From NCBI GenBank assembly GCA_947462875.1, contig CANHQJ010000001.1, positions 62,001 through 126,000 on the forward strand: a DNA stretch of 64,000 bases, read 5' to 3'. Under the pieces are notes generated by a model. It was not told where the DNA came from, made no database searches, and was given only the letters and a program-made list of their open reading frames with translations. Positions 51,599-59,310 of this stretch are shown here, piece after piece. The position numbers were made by a program, and so were the translations under genes. The stretch is from Verrucomicrobiia bacterium (GTDB lineage: Bacteria > Verrucomicrobiota > Verrucomicrobiia > Verrucomicrobiales > Akkermansiaceae). Numbering within the stretch: the first letter of the stretch is position 1; each line of letters begins with the position of its first letter.

Positions 51599-51706
51599 CG
51601 TGGCGGAGGCGTCTCGCCTCCCAGCCTATTTTTCATACGATCTCAATCTGCTATCGCTTTAATTGATTTGAATCAAAGGGTTGGGAGGCGAGACGCCTCC
51701 GCCACG
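51599..51706. repeat. 28-bp inverted repeat whose arms are themselves hairpins
   Basis: The arms 51599-51626 and 51679-51706 are inverted copies matching at 27 of 28 positions, separated by 52 bp. Within each arm a 7-bp stem GGAGGCG/CGCCTCC closes a 3-nt loop. The element fills the gap between the convergent NHL and haem-binding genes, beginning right after the NHL stop, and could act as a bidirectional terminator as well as being a dispersed element. The design resembles the smaller pair near 38.2 kb, but the sequences differ. Confidence 0.7.
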
Positions 51707-51709
51707 GAT

Positions 51710-53368
51710 TCAAAAACTCGAAGAAGCGCGCGGGAATTTCGCATACGGCAAGCGTGCGTTCTGATACGCGAAGTTGTCGGCCTTAGCCGTCGGCGGGGCG
51801 AGGAAATCACGCGCGCCACTGGCACCGACAATATCGTCTTGTTCGATGCCATCTCCTGAAACGCCGATTGCGCCAATGAGCACGCCATTTCGATAGAGCG
51901 GGAAGCCGCCGGGGAAAATCGTGATGCCGTTCGGCACGTTCGGGTTGATTGGCGTCGCGGGAATTTCTCCGCTGACCAGCGAGAGAAGTCCCTGAAAACC
52001 GAAGAAGGGTCCCGGAGCTGTGTCCTTGATGCCCGGTGGATACGAATCCTGGGAAAGAAATCCGACACTGCGCGAGGAAAAAGCCCGCGGCGCTCCGCGT
52101 TCGAGTCCGCGCGAAAAAAACAATGCCGTGCGTGCTTTTTGCACCGCCACATCCCAACTGAACATCGTCGCCTCCGGCGTGCGGTAGGTGCCTAAGACAG
52201 CGGGTTCCACGCCATCGATGGCGGGATTGTTCACCACCGAAATCCACACGCGGGCGATCTGCCCGCGCGGCAATCGGATGCCCGCGCGCGTGATCATCGC
52301 CCGTTCCGCCGCGAGCCGCAGAATGTTTTGCACCTCGGCGGCACTGAGTCGCGCGGCACCGCTGATCGTGCCCGGCAGAGGATCGGCGCGGATCGCGGAG
52401 CGCAACTCTCCAGGCACACCACCGGGGCCGGTGAAACCAAAGGGATTCGGATAGACGACCGAGGGAGGGGATGCTTTCGGCGAATAATCCACCGCGCCAT
52501 CGTCCGCGGAACCCGCCACACCGTCGATGTCCGCAAACGTGACCGCACTGCCATTCGCTGCGAGAAACGCGGCCGGGTTCGCCACGATATTGTTCGACCC
52601 TGAACCCACCACATAGGCGAGTCGCACGCCATCGATCGCGACGTTGTTGCCGCCCAGAGCGGTGGCAGGTCGGTAGCCCGCCTGCGCTGCCAGCGCGATG
52701 CGCTCATTAATGTTGGAGAGGAAAAAAATGTCAAAATCGGCCACCGGCGTATCCGCAAAACCCATCACGCCCACGCCGCCGACGAGGATGCCATTTTTGA
52801 ACAGCGGCACACCACCCGGACTGGACGTGGCGGCGGGGAGAGTGAGCAGCGAAGTGAATGGCACGCTGCGGAACGTATCGGCTGGCGTCGCGCTGGCCAG
52901 GTCATTGATGCCCGGGATCGGCGGGGTAGGGAAGGCGCCCAGCGGGGAAGGCGCTTTGTATTTGTTCGTGTCCGAAAACGCCATGTTCGAAAAATTCACT
53001 CCGATCAACGGACCGTTCGGACGATTTTCCACAGCCGGCGGAAAATGATTTTGCACGATGAATGCCGCCGTGCGCGAGGTGAATGCGTGTTGATTGCTGC
53101 TCAGATACGCCGCAGTACCCGCCTTGGAAATCGCATCGGCAACCAATGATGGTGTCGGGTTCGGAGAAGCCGCGCCATTCACATCCCACACCGCCAGCAC
53201 ATAGCCCTCACGGTCGGTGATCGCGATGACCCGGTTTGCACCTAACGAAAGATTCTGCGCCTCCTGCACTCCCTGCGCCAGCACTTGCTGCACATCCGCC
53301 AGCTCCATCCGCTGGGCAAGCAGCGGTGAAACGGAAGCAAGCAGGAGTAAGGAAATTCGCCAACTCAT
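51710..53368 (-). CDS. Exported two-domain HbpS/GlcG-type haem-binding protein
   Basis: Exported protein of 552 residues, signal peptide MSWRISLLLLASVSPLLA. Two halves each look like the HbpS/GlcG (DUF336) domain: MELADVQQVLAQGVQEAQNL with ANRVIAITDREGYVLAVW and GGVPLFKNGILVGGVGVMGF in the first, and LSAAEVQNILRLAAERAMIT, IARVWISVVNNPAI and GFPLYRNGVLIGAIGVSGDG in the second. Family members bind or degrade haem, or act as sensors. The start at 53368 gives a clean signal peptide. Its place between two cytochrome-related operons suggests a role in haem handling, which is inference. Confidence 0.78.
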   Translation of the reverse strand: MSWRISLLLLASVSPLLAQRMELADVQQVLAQGVQEAQNLSLGANRVIAITDREGYVLAVWDVNGAASPNPTPSLVADAISKAGTAAYLSSNQHAFTSRTAAFIVQNHFPPAVENRPNGPLIGVNFSNMAFSDTNKYKAPSPLGAFPTPPIPGINDLASATPADTFRSVPFTSLLTLPAATSSPGGVPLFKNGILVGGVGVMGFADTPVADFDIFFLSNINERIALAAQAGYRPATALGGNNVAIDGVRLAYVVGSGSNNIVANPAAFLAANGSAVTFADIDGVAGSADDGAVDYSPKASPPSVVYPNPFGFTGPGGVPGELRSAIRADPLPGTISGAARLSAAEVQNILRLAAERAMITRAGIRLPRGQIARVWISVVNNPAIDGVEPAVLGTYRTPEATMFSWDVAVQKARTALFFSRGLERGAPRAFSSRSVGFLSQDSYPPGIKDTAPGPFFGFQGLLSLVSGEIPATPINPNVPNGITIFPGGFPLYRNGVLIGAIGVSGDGIEQDDIVGASGARDFLAPPTAKADNFAYQNARLPYAKFPRASSSF

Positions 53369-53503
53369 CACTGATGGTTTTTTACGCAAATGGCGGCGGG
53401 ATGACAAGGGAATACGACGTCGCGAGAGCGTTTTGGAGCGCGGAATTCATTTTGGTGATCTTCGCTTGCTCTTGTGGGTTGGCTGTGGCTTTATGATGAC
53501 GCT

Positions 53504-54532
53504 ATGAGTCAAACTTCTCTCTATTTGCTGCTGCCCTGTCTGTTCTTCGTTGGCTGCAAGGAACCAGTGCGGACGTATCGGGTGGCGGAGGAGCCGGAGG
53601 CTGCGCCGCAGGTGCAGAGCGAGGTGCCGCGTGAAGCGGAGAAGAGCGATGCGTTGGTGACGTGGAATGCTTCGTCGGACTGGACGGAGGAAAAGGCGGG
53701 GCAATTCCTGACGGCTGCCTATGCGATTCCTGACTTGGGCCGTCTCACGGTCTCACAACTGGGCGGCGATGGCGGCGGCTTGGCGGCGAATGTGAACCGC
53801 TGGCGCGGGCAGGTGAATCTGGCGCCATTGACGGAAGAAAAGATCATCGGGCAGCCGATGCCGGTGCCGGGCAGCAAGCAACCGATGTTGTTGTTCAATC
53901 TCACGTCCGATACCGCCGCAGCGGATGCCGATGGGATCTTTGCCGCGGTGCTGCCGCTCGAGTCGGAGACCTGGTATTTCAAACTCACCGCACCCTCGGC
54001 GAAGCTGCGCGAGAAGGGAGCGGCGGTGTTCACGCAATTTCTCGGCACGGTAAAAGTCGGTGGTGAAGAAGCGGCACCCAGTCCGCCGCCTGCACCCAGA
54101 ATGCCGAACATCAAGGTGGTCGCACCGGAAGGTTGGGAAGAAGGGGCACCAAGCTCGATGCGTGTCGCGAGTTTTGCAATCAAGGGTGCGGATGGTGCCA
54201 CGGCGGATGTTTCGGTGATTCCCTTGCCCGGCCATTCCGGCAGCGTGCTCGATAACGTGAATCGCTGGCGCGGCCAGATCCAGCTTCCGCCGCTGAGCTC
54301 CGCAGACGATCCGGCTCTCGGCAAGGAGATGGACGGGAAAGCGGGCAAGCTCATCGTCACGCACATGGTCAGCGAGAGTGCGGTTCTCGATGGCAAAAAG
54401 GCCGCGATTTCCGCCGCGATTCTGAAGGCGAATGGTATCACGTGGTTTTTCAAAATGACGGGTGAAGCGGCGTTGGTGACGGCGCAGCGCGAAGCTTTCG
54501 AAGAATTTGTGAGATCGGCCACTTTCCCTTGA
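53504..54532 (+). CDS. Lipoprotein with an internally duplicated domain, upstream of resB
   Basis: Lipoprotein of 342 residues with a lipobox (FFVGC) after MSQTSLYLLLPCL. Two copies of one domain follow: each contains NVNRWRGQ followed by L(A/P)PL, at about residues 88-98 and 240-250, and each ends with a strand WYFKLT or WFFKMT and a helix. The domain is not recognised by name. ATG at 53504 was chosen for the lipobox. A TATGAT hexamer at 53492-53497 lies so close to the ATG that a leaderless transcript is possible. The stop overlaps the resB start, so it is the first gene of the cytochrome maturation operon. Confidence 0.65.
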   Translation: MSQTSLYLLLPCLFFVGCKEPVRTYRVAEEPEAAPQVQSEVPREAEKSDALVTWNASSDWTEEKAGQFLTAAYAIPDLGRLTVSQLGGDGGGLAANVNRWRGQVNLAPLTEEKIIGQPMPVPGSKQPMLLFNLTSDTAAADADGIFAAVLPLESETWYFKLTAPSAKLREKGAAVFTQFLGTVKVGGEEAAPSPPPAPRMPNIKVVAPEGWEEGAPSSMRVASFAIKGADGATADVSVIPLPGHSGSVLDNVNRWRGQIQLPPLSSADDPALGKEMDGKAGKLIVTHMVSESAVLDGKKAAISAAILKANGITWFFKMTGEAALVTAQREAFEEFVRSATFP

Positions 54533-55692
54533 TGATTCGCACCGTCGGAAAATTTCTCAGCTCGCTTCGTCTAACGGTTTTTTTGTTGGGCTACTCGATG
54601 GTGTTGATTTTTATCGCCACCGTGTCGCAAGTGCATCTCGGCATCCATGAAGTGGTGGAGCAATTTTTCCGTTCGTGGATCGCGTGGTGGGATGTGGGGC
54701 CGGGGGATCTCGTGTTTTCGATTCCGTTGCCGGGCGGTATGATGCTGGGCTCTTTATTGATCGTGAATCTGTTAGCCGCCCATGGTGCGCGGTTTCGATG
54801 GAACAAGGGCAAGGCGGGGATGATGCTGATTCACTCGGGTATCTTGCTGATGCTTATCAGTGAAATCGCCACGGGCCTGCTGGGGAAAGAGGCGCAAATG
54901 ACGGTGAACGAGGGCCAGATCATGAACTACTCGACGTTTCCGCGTGAGGTGGAGTTGGTGGTGATCGAGTCCGCAGGCGATGGGATGGACACCGTTCACG
55001 CGATCCCCCAAAGCCGACTCAAGGATGGTGCGGAATTTCCTTTCCCCGGATTCATGTTGCGGATCGATAAGCATTTTGAAAATGCGGACATTGTCGCGGA
55101 GGAAGAGGCAGGCGCGGATGCGGACCCGATGCGCGCCACGGACGGATCGGCGGTCGGTCTCGCCGTGCGCCGAAAGCCGCGAGAAACGGCGATGGATCGT
55201 CGCGATCTCGCAACTGGCTTTGTGAGCATCATGCCGGATGGCGGTGAGGCGTTGCGCCGATTGCTTCTCTCGAATGCGATGCCCGGCACGCAGGCCTTTA
55301 CCGTGGCGGGTAAAAGCTGGAAAGTCGCGATACGCCAGGCGCGCCTGTATCATCCGTTTTCCATCAAACTGCTCGACTTCAGTCACGACCGCTACCTCGG
55401 CACGAACGTTCCGAAAAATTTCTCCAGCAAGATTCGTTTGTTGAATCCCGAATCGGGGGAAGATCGCGAGGACCTCATCTACATGAATCATCCGTTGCGC
55501 TATCAGGGGTTCACGTTTTATCAGGCGGGTTTCGCAAACAACGATACGACCACCATTTTTCAGGTGGTGAAAAACCCTGCGTGGACGCTGCCCTACATTT
55601 CCTGCGCGATGGTCTCCGCAGGATTGTTATGGGTGTTTTCCTCCCATCTCCGCAAGGCGATCTCCCGCCGCAAACCGAACGCCGTGCCATGA
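54532..55692 (+). CDS. resB: ResB-like cytochrome c biogenesis protein
   Basis: Inner-membrane component of the System II cytochrome c maturation machinery, 386 residues. N-terminal helices (LRLTVFLLGYSMVLIFIATV, LLIVNLLAAHG, GMMLIHSGILLMLIS), a periplasmic domain of about 200 residues, and a last helix near residue 355 (WTLPYISCAMVSAGLLWVF) match ResB; the conserved NHPLRYQGFTFYQAGF motif is present. The ATG shares one base with the stop of the lipoprotein gene, and the stop overlaps the ccsA start. Together with CcsA it exports haem and ligates it to CXXCH motifs. Confidence 0.88.
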   Translation: MIRTVGKFLSSLRLTVFLLGYSMVLIFIATVSQVHLGIHEVVEQFFRSWIAWWDVGPGDLVFSIPLPGGMMLGSLLIVNLLAAHGARFRWNKGKAGMMLIHSGILLMLISEIATGLLGKEAQMTVNEGQIMNYSTFPREVELVVIESAGDGMDTVHAIPQSRLKDGAEFPFPGFMLRIDKHFENADIVAEEEAGADADPMRATDGSAVGLAVRRKPRETAMDRRDLATGFVSIMPDGGEALRRLLLSNAMPGTQAFTVAGKSWKVAIRQARLYHPFSIKLLDFSHDRYLGTNVPKNFSSKIRLLNPESGEDREDLIYMNHPLRYQGFTFYQAGFANNDTTTIFQVVKNPAWTLPYISCAMVSAGLLWVFSSHLRKAISRRKPNAVP

Positions 55693-57524
55693 ACTCCAAG
55701 ATTCAGACATCTTTCGCATGGGCGCTTCCCGCTCTCTGTTTGCTCTATCTCGCGCTGCATGCGTTTCGTGTGACGCGTGCGGTGGATGGATTTGATTTTC
55801 AGAATTTCGGCACATTGCCCGTGGTGTCGAACGGTCGTGTGCAGCCGCTCGATTCGCTGGCGCGCAATCACTTGCTGGCGATTCATGCGAAACAATCGGT
55901 GCCCGGCGATGACGCCCCCGCCACGCCCTCCGCATGGCTGGTGGAGCTCGCTTTCAAGCCGGCTGTGGCGGACACACGGAAAATTTTTCTCATCCATCAC
56001 GATGACATCCTCGGCCTCACGGGGCTGACTCGTGGCAGTGAAAAAAGTTTTTCTTTTGATCAACTCCAGCCCGCCTTTCCGGCACTGCAACGCGAGGCGG
56101 CGAGGATCGAACCCATCGATGCGCAGGCGCGCAGCGCGTACGAGAAAGCGCTGATCCGATTGACGCGCAATCTTTTTGCCTACAACCAACTCAAGCACGC
56201 CCTCGCGTTACCGCGAAAGGAAAACATGGAAGCGGAGTTCGGGCTCTTCTTGGAAAAAGTCACTGCCGCGCTCGCTGCTGCGGACAACAAGGATGTGCCA
56301 CTCGATCAGGCATTGAAAGTGGACGCCTCCGCGCGCATGCGTGAGATGCTGGACTGGGCTCCCTACACTCAGGTGTTCACTTCTCCCACGGGCAAGAATC
56401 AGGATGACTGGCGCATCCTTCCCGATTCCGTGATCGACTCTGCGGAAACCGGAAAACTCCATCCCGCCGCGCTCGCCTACGCCCGGCACGGCGATGCCTA
56501 TCGAGCGGGCGATGTCGCTGCTTTCAACAAGGCCGTGGCAGAGTATCGGACATGGCTTTCCGCGAATCGCCCGAAAGAGCTACGCAAAAGCTCGGCGGAA
56601 ACGTTGTTCAATCGACTGGCGCCGTTTTATCAATCGATGGCGCTTTACGTTGTGGTGTTTCTTTGCGCGGCATTCTCCTGGCTGCGACCGGGATCGGTGT
56701 TGCGCAGTTCTGCCTTTCGGATCTTGCTGCTTGGTTTTGCCGTGCATACCGCCGGCCTCATCACGCGGATGGTGCTGGAAGGTAGGCCACCGGTGACAAA
56801 TCTTTATTCTTCCGCCGTGTTCATCGGCTGGGGGGTGATCGTGCTGAGTATTCTGTTAGAAATGTATCATCGCAATGCCATCGGCACGGCGGTCGCCGCA
56901 GTGATCGGTTTCGGCACCTTGCTCATCGCGCACCATCTTTCACTCTCGGGCGACACGCTGGAAATGATGCGTGCCGTGCTGGATACCAATTTCTGGCTCG
57001 CCACGCATGTGGTCATCATCACGCTGGGGTATTCCTCGTGCTTCCTCGCGGGATTCCTGGCGATTGCGTGGATCCTGTGGCGTGCCTGCGGTGGCACATC
57101 GCCGACCGTCTCGAACTCGTTGCGCGGCATGGTGTATGGCGTCATTTGTTTCGCGACGCTCGCGAGCTTCGTCGGCACCGTGCTGGGGGGAATCTGGGCG
57201 GATCAGTCGTGGGGTCGGTTCTGGGGCTGGGATCCGAAGGAAAACGGCGCTCTCCTGATCGTGATCTGGAACGCGATCATCCTTCACGCGCGCTGGGGCG
57301 GCCTGGTCAAGGAGCGCGGGATGATGGTGATGACGGTGTTTGGAAACGTTGTCACTTCCTGGTCGTGGTTCGGCACGAACATGCTCGGCATCGGCCTGCA
57401 CTCGTATGGTTTTACGGATGCCGCATTTCTCTGGTTGAGCGGCTTCATCGCCACGCAACTGGCCATCATCATGCTCGCGTGGTATCGACCCAAGCAGCAT
57501 CAATCATTCGTCAGGGAACGATAA
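55689..57524 (+). CDS. ccsA: CcsA/ResC-type haem exporter and ligase subunit
   Basis: Multi-helix inner-membrane protein of 611 residues. The tryptophan-rich haem motif is WGRFWGWDPKENGAL (about residues 515-530), with conserved histidines in LIAHHLSLSG, WLATHVVIITLGYSS and GIGLHSYGF. An N-terminal extension of about 300 residues (one helix, then FGTLPVVSNGRVQPLDSLAR) distinguishes it from short CcsA and is seen in larger variants. ATG at 55689 overlaps the resB stop by 4 bp. With ResB it should mature the many c-type haems encoded close by. Confidence 0.92.
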   Translation: MNSKIQTSFAWALPALCLLYLALHAFRVTRAVDGFDFQNFGTLPVVSNGRVQPLDSLARNHLLAIHAKQSVPGDDAPATPSAWLVELAFKPAVADTRKIFLIHHDDILGLTGLTRGSEKSFSFDQLQPAFPALQREAARIEPIDAQARSAYEKALIRLTRNLFAYNQLKHALALPRKENMEAEFGLFLEKVTAALAAADNKDVPLDQALKVDASARMREMLDWAPYTQVFTSPTGKNQDDWRILPDSVIDSAETGKLHPAALAYARHGDAYRAGDVAAFNKAVAEYRTWLSANRPKELRKSSAETLFNRLAPFYQSMALYVVVFLCAAFSWLRPGSVLRSSAFRILLLGFAVHTAGLITRMVLEGRPPVTNLYSSAVFIGWGVIVLSILLEMYHRNAIGTAVAAVIGFGTLLIAHHLSLSGDTLEMMRAVLDTNFWLATHVVIITLGYSSCFLAGFLAIAWILWRACGGTSPTVSNSLRGMVYGVICFATLASFVGTVLGGIWADQSWGRFWGWDPKENGALLIVIWNAIILHARWGGLVKERGMMVMTVFGNVVTSWSWFGTNMLGIGLHSYGFTDAAFLWLSGFIATQLAIIMLAWYRPKQHQSFVRER

Positions 57525-58326
57525 CGGTGAAAGGGGTGCCTTGTGCGTTTACTGGAAAGATAGTTATAGGACTTGTGCCGCCGCCCAAGACCGATGAGGC
57601 CTGTTGAGCAGCCGTGCGAGCACCGGGGCCGGTGACGAGTTGGTTGGTGGGTTGTAACAGACCTTGGCGCTTGGCGACGGTTTGTTTGTGAACGGTGTCG
57701 TTGATGAGAGCAAGGGCAGATGCAGGCAATGGGGCAAAACCGCCGTTTTGAATGAGTTGCGATGTCTTGATGAGCTTGGCAATATCGATGTCCACGGGAG
57801 CGGGAATGACTTTGGCATCCGGGTGCATGATGATCATTTTCCCCGCGGGCAGAAGCACGCTGACTTTGGAGCCATTGATGGTGAGCTTTTGTGTGCCCTC
57901 CAGCGTGATGAGTTTGATCCAATTTTTGGGATTGTATTCAAACATGCTGGTCGTTCCCGTGATGGCGCAGGTCACGGTAGCCGTTCGGATGGTAGCACCA
58001 CCTGCCGTTTTGGGAACCTGCATGAGAACCGAGCCTTGCTTGAGCTCGACATTGCGTCCGCCTTCGCGAAAGCTGAAGACGGAGTTTTGGCCCAGTCGCG
58101 TGAGAGTATTGTCTGTAAATGTAAGCTCCGCACGCGATTTGCGCCCCGTTTGAAGGGATGAGGGCAACGTGAGCTTTTCGCCTATGCTTGCTTTGTGCGC
58201 TGAGTTGTTGCCAGCATAGATTTGTACGTCCTGAATGGCCGCCGTGACTGTGGCCGAGCGAAGCGATTCCGCAGCGAGTGGCAGAACGAGTAAGGTAAGC
58301 GATGCGATGCAAAATAAGTTTTTCAT
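57511..58326 (-). CDS. Exported FecR-domain protein
   Basis: Exported protein of 271 residues, signal peptide MKNLFCIASLTLLVLPLAA. A FecR-like core is seen at about residues 45-150: LTLPSSLQTGRKSRAELTF, TRLGQNSVFSF, VELKQGSVLMQVP, TVTCAITGTTSMFEY. Unlike enteric FecR it has no N-terminal cytoplasmic or membrane segment, so it is periplasmic or surface-exposed. Its gene is 5 bp downstream of the barrel gene on the same strand. A role as periplasmic sensor partner is inferred. Its 3' end overlaps that of ccsA by 14 bp. Confidence 0.8.
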   Translation of the reverse strand: MKNLFCIASLTLLVLPLAAESLRSATVTAAIQDVQIYAGNNSAHKASIGEKLTLPSSLQTGRKSRAELTFTDNTLTRLGQNSVFSFREGGRNVELKQGSVLMQVPKTAGGATIRTATVTCAITGTTSMFEYNPKNWIKLITLEGTQKLTINGSKVSVLLPAGKMIIMHPDAKVIPAPVDIDIAKLIKTSQLIQNGGFAPLPASALALINDTVHKQTVAKRQGLLQPTNQLVTGPGARTAAQQASSVLGGGTSPITIFPVNAQGTPFTVIVP

Positions 58327-58331
58327 AGTGG

Positions 58332-59273
58332 TTAGAAAGAGTAGTTGATGCCGATTCCAAGACCGGCTTGCAGGGCCTCAAAGTCATTGAATCCTAAAAT
58401 CGTATTGGAGTCATGATGCGTGTAAGTGATGTTAGTAAAAACTGTGAGATTTTCCGTGGGTTGCCACAAGAGTTCGCAGCCGACGAGGTGATTCCAGTCC
58501 TCGCGATAGGTGTTGCGGAAATTCCAGTAAGAGCCGTTCCAAAACAGAGAAAGACTGGTTTTATCCGTGAGTAGATAGGAGTATTTCAAATCCGCCGTGT
58601 AGAAATCGCGTTCGCGGCGATCTACCTCGGCGGTGATGTCAAATGCGGCATCGATCCCCGCTGAGAGCTGGTAGCGTGGTGCGAGTAGTAACGTCTTGCG
58701 AAAGCCTGTGCGGATGCGGCTGGCGGAATAGTTGCTCTCCGAGATTTGGTCCGAGGTCAGGCGTTGGTATTCATAGCGTATGAAAAATTGCAGATCGTCG
58801 AGATCGGGAAATGACTTAACAAGTCCGAGACGGGCCTCGAAATTTTCGAAATCCGATGGGTTGTTGCCTTCGTAGCGGAAGACCGACTGGCTCAGGCCGG
58901 CATCGACATACCAGCCTTGAGTCAGCAAGGGCATCCAGCTCACGTCGGCCTGACCCGACCAGAGCCATCCGGAATCCGAGGTTCTTGGGTCAAAGTCCGG
59001 TGCGTTATCGGTGTAGTTGATACTGTTGAGAAAATGAAACTGTACGGGTGGCAACCCATCGTAGCTGCTGAGGATTTGCTGTACGCCGAGATCCGAGTCA
59101 GCAGGTGAGAAAGGGGCATACTGGGGAGCCATCTGTGACGTGTCATTTTTGAAGACGGAAGGATCATAGTCCGGCCGTGAAAAGCTGAGATAAGGACTGA
59201 AGTTGGATAGTATGTCCGCATGGAGTCCCAATAGAGAGAAAATCCACAGGCTCAAACATATTGTGCTTTTCAT
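58332..59273 (-). CDS. Outer-membrane beta-barrel protein
   Basis: Exported protein of 313 residues, signal peptide MKSTICLSLWIFSLLGLHA. The mature chain shows many alternating strands with aromatic girdles (QFFIRYEYQRLT, DLKYSYLLTDKTSLSLFWNG, NLTVFTNITYTHHDS) and ends in Phe (GLGIGINYSF), as outer-membrane barrels do. ATG at 59273 opens the signal peptide; further upstream the frame is only the complement of the cyclase gene. It is first in a two-gene operon with the FecR-domain gene and divergent from the cyclase across 37 bp. The ligand is unknown. Confidence 0.75.
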   Translation of the reverse strand: MKSTICLSLWIFSLLGLHADILSNFSPYLSFSRPDYDPSVFKNDTSQMAPQYAPFSPADSDLGVQQILSSYDGLPPVQFHFLNSINYTDNAPDFDPRTSDSGWLWSGQADVSWMPLLTQGWYVDAGLSQSVFRYEGNNPSDFENFEARLGLVKSFPDLDDLQFFIRYEYQRLTSDQISESNYSASRIRTGFRKTLLLAPRYQLSAGIDAAFDITAEVDRRERDFYTADLKYSYLLTDKTSLSLFWNGSYWNFRNTYREDWNHLVGCELLWQPTENLTVFTNITYTHHDSNTILGFNDFEALQAGLGIGINYSF

Positions 59274-59310
59274 GATTGAAGAAAGTAGATGGAATCCATT
59301 GATCATAGCA

